Source: Actinomycetota bacterium (lineage in GTDB: Bacteria; Actinomycetota; Acidimicrobiia; IMCC26256; JACDBD01). From it: a DNA stretch of 6,730 bases. The DNA lies in assembly GCA_013695115.1 (NCBI GenBank), contig JACDBD010000018.1:1-6730 (forward strand), written 5' to 3'. The notes under the pieces were generated by a model. That model had not been told where the DNA came from, searched no databases, and saw only the letters and a program-made list of their open reading frames with translations. The position numbers were made by a program, and so were the translations under genes. Numbering within the stretch: the stretch's first letter is position 1; the number at the start of each line of letters is the position of its first letter. Positions 5,752 to 6,730 of the stretch are shown one piece after another.

Positions 5752-5796
5752 GGCTCGCGGGCGCTCGCTCGGCGCCAAGTGCGGTGCAGTCATCAT
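5743..5796 (-). CDS. Possible 17-codon bridging ORF between argF and argR
   Basis: ATG at 5796-5794 overlaps the argF stop in ATGATGA. The frame MMTAPHLAPSERPRARP ends in TAG at 5745-5743, two bases before the argR ATG, and so spans the whole gap. GAGGGG lies 8 nt upstream of the first ATG, inside the last codons of argF, so this frame has a better ribosome binding site than argR itself. Three of the last six codons are Arg (CGC, CGA, AGG). It may pass ribosomes on to argR or sense arginyl-tRNA supply; both are inference. A chance frame of this length is possible, but the same design recurs before argG. Confidence 0.4.
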   Translation of the reverse strand: MMTAPHLAPSERPRARP

Positions 5797-6713
5797 TGGT
5801 CGTGCCCCTCGACAAGCTGGGCGAGCAGCGCGCGCGCGGAGTGCATCCGGTTGGCCGCTTGCTGCCACACGAGGGACGTCGGCCCGTCGATGACGTCGGC
5901 CGCAACCTCCTCGCCCCGGTGGGCGGGCAGGCAGTGCAGGAACCGCGCCTGCTCCCCGGCCACCGCCATCATCTCGCCGTCGACCTGGAAGCCGGTGAAC
6001 GCGGCGCGGCGGGCCTCGCTCTCGTCCTCCTGGCCCATCGACGTCCACACGTCGGTGTACACCGCGTCGGCGCCCTTGACCGCTTCATAGGGATCGTTCG
6101 AGATCTCGATCGCCCCGCCCAGGTTGCGGGCGCGGTCGACGACGTCGTCCTCGAGCTCGTAGCCCGGTGGAGATGCCACTGTCAGCTCGATGCCCGACAA
6201 CGCAGCGCCGAACGCCAGCGACGCGGCCACGTTGTTGCCGTCCCCGACGAACACGAGTCGCCGCCCCTCCAGCGACCCGAAGACCTCGCGCAGGGTGAGG
6301 TAGTCGGCCAACGCCTGGCAGGGGTGGGCGCGGTGGGAGAGCAGGTTCACGACCGGCACATCCACGGCTCCGGCCATCGTCTCGAGGGTGGCGTGCTGGA
6401 AGACACGCGCGGCCAGGACCGAGCAGAAGCACGCCAGCGTGCGGGCGACGTCCTCCACGCTCTCGCGCACTCCCAGACCGACCTCCTCGGGCCGGATGTA
6501 GACCGGATGGCCGCCCAGGGTGACGACCGCCATCTCGGTCGATGTCCGCGTCCGCGCCGACGGCTTCTCGAACAACAGGGCGGCGCCGAGGCCCTCGAGG
6601 GGTCGCGGCACCTCCTCGGGGGCACCCTTCCACGCCTCGGCGCGGGACAGCAGCTCCTCGAACTGCGCCGGCGTGAGGTCGTCGACCTCGAGGAAGTCGC
6701 GCTTCGCGCTCAC
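5793..6713 (-). CDS. argF: Ornithine carbamoyltransferase
   Basis: This 306-residue cytoplasmic enzyme, usually a trimer, makes citrulline from ornithine and carbamoyl phosphate. The carbamoyl phosphate domain carries SARTRTS at 52-58 (family SxRTR) and HPCQALAD at 130-137. The ornithine domain carries DVWTSMG at 221-227 (the SMG loop) and HCLPAHRG at 260-267 with the catalytic cysteine C261. These distinguish it from aspartate carbamoyltransferase. Residue 53 is Ala where many relatives have Thr (STRTR). The start is GTG 6713, with a strong GGAGG 7 nt upstream; no ATG gives a better N-terminus. The gene ends in tandem TGA TGA. Its start overlaps by one base a TAG that may end an upstream gene (argD is expected there), so it is probably internal to a longer arg operon. 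Confidence 0.96.
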   Translation of the reverse strand: MSAKRDFLEVDDLTPAQFEELLSRAEAWKGAPEEVPRPLEGLGAALLFEKPSARTRTSTEMAVVTLGGHPVYIRPEEVGLGVRESVEDVARTLACFCSVLAARVFQHATLETMAGAVDVPVVNLLSHRAHPCQALADYLTLREVFGSLEGRRLVFVGDGNNVAASLAFGAALSGIELTVASPPGYELEDDVVDRARNLGGAIEISNDPYEAVKGADAVYTDVWTSMGQEDESEARRAAFTGFQVDGEMMAVAGEQARFLHCLPAHRGEEVAADVIDGPTSLVWQQAANRMHSARALLAQLVEGHDQ

Positions 6714-6730
6714 TACCCCTCCTCCGCGAG
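6713..6730 (-). CDS. Possible last codons of an upstream gene (argD by context)
   Basis: In one frame the final 18 bases read L-A-E-E-G followed by TAG at 6715-6713, overlapping the argF GTG by one base (TAGTG). In the common actinobacterial order argC-J-B-D-F-R-G-H, argD would end here. Six codons prove nothing by themselves; the identity is contextual inference, supported by the tight spacing of the other genes in the operon. Confidence 0.3.
   Translation of the reverse strand, partial: LAEEG
6714..6725 (-). promoter_or_regulatory. Ribosome binding site of argF
   Basis: GGAGG at 6725-6721, with AGGGGTA as a 7-nt spacer before GTG, is the best Shine-Dalgarno sequence in the window and fixes the argF start at this GTG. 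Confidence 0.8.

Noticed and set aside
1805..5776. A shared 13-mer GGCGCCGAGCGAG in the mpg-tyrS (1805-1817) and argF-argR (5764-5776) gaps
   Set aside because: Its distance to the next start differs (11 and 23 nt), and one such match is about what chance gives in GC-rich sequence of this length.
5741..5905. N-terminal extension of ArgR into argF
   Set aside because: It would overlap argF by over 100 bases and add sequence outside the ArgR fold; ATG 5740 gives the normal length.
5227..6730. ARG-box operators within the arg genes or gaps
   Set aside because: I found no pair of AT-rich palindromic boxes near argF, argR or argG; the operon promoter and its operator are probably upstream, outside the window.

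Overview
The window is a compact, GC-rich stretch of bacterial chromosome in which every supported gene lies on the minus strand. In the direction of transcription the order is: possible end of an upstream gene, argF, argR, argG, argH, mpg, tyrS, rRNA promoter and leader, 16S rRNA (5' end only, cut by the left edge). The arg order matches the F-R-G-H end of the actinobacterial argCJBDFRGH cluster. A tyrS gene directly before an rRNA operon is also known from Actinobacteria (rrnB of fast-growing mycobacteria). Together with the GC content and the 16S start, this points to an actinomycete-type bacterium (Actinomycetota). I lean weakly towards a deep lineage such as Acidimicrobiia, but about 130 nt of 16S read by eye cannot settle that.

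Layout: 6713-5793 argF (ornithine carbamoyltransferase); 5740-5270 argR (arginine repressor); 5226-4003 argG (argininosuccinate synthase); 4006-2585 argH (argininosuccinate lyase); 2588-1884 mpg (AAG-type 3-methyladenine DNA glycosylase); 1793-576 tyrS (type 2 tyrosyl-tRNA synthetase, KMSKS form); 575-133 rRNA promoter and leader; 132-1 start of 16S rRNA. ArgF, ArgG and ArgH carry out the last three steps from ornithine to arginine. ArgR is the arginine-responsive regulator and sits inside the operon it probably controls. mpg (base-excision repair) is joined to argH by a 4-nt overlap. tyrS is separated from mpg by 90 nt holding a strong hairpin.

The gene content is orthodox. The least expected signal is in the joints between genes. 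argG/argH and argH/mpg overlap by ATGA and GTGA. The two wider gaps, argF/argR (52 nt) and argR/argG (43 nt), are each spanned by a tiny ORF. Each begins in an ATGA overlap with the preceding stop and ends in TAG exactly 2 nt before the next ATG. The two initiation sites share a near-identical 16-nt sequence (15 of 16). This looks like a translational relay, possibly with an arginine-codon element, but it is inferred from sequence alone.

The tyrS-16S spacer holds a good sigma70-type promoter (TTGACA, 17 nt, TAAATT) starting 22 nt after the tyrS stop, a second perfect -35 box, a conserved-looking leader motif (TTGAAAAC..GAACAGTG) and several hairpins. No mobile element, CRISPR array, tRNA or phage gene is visible.
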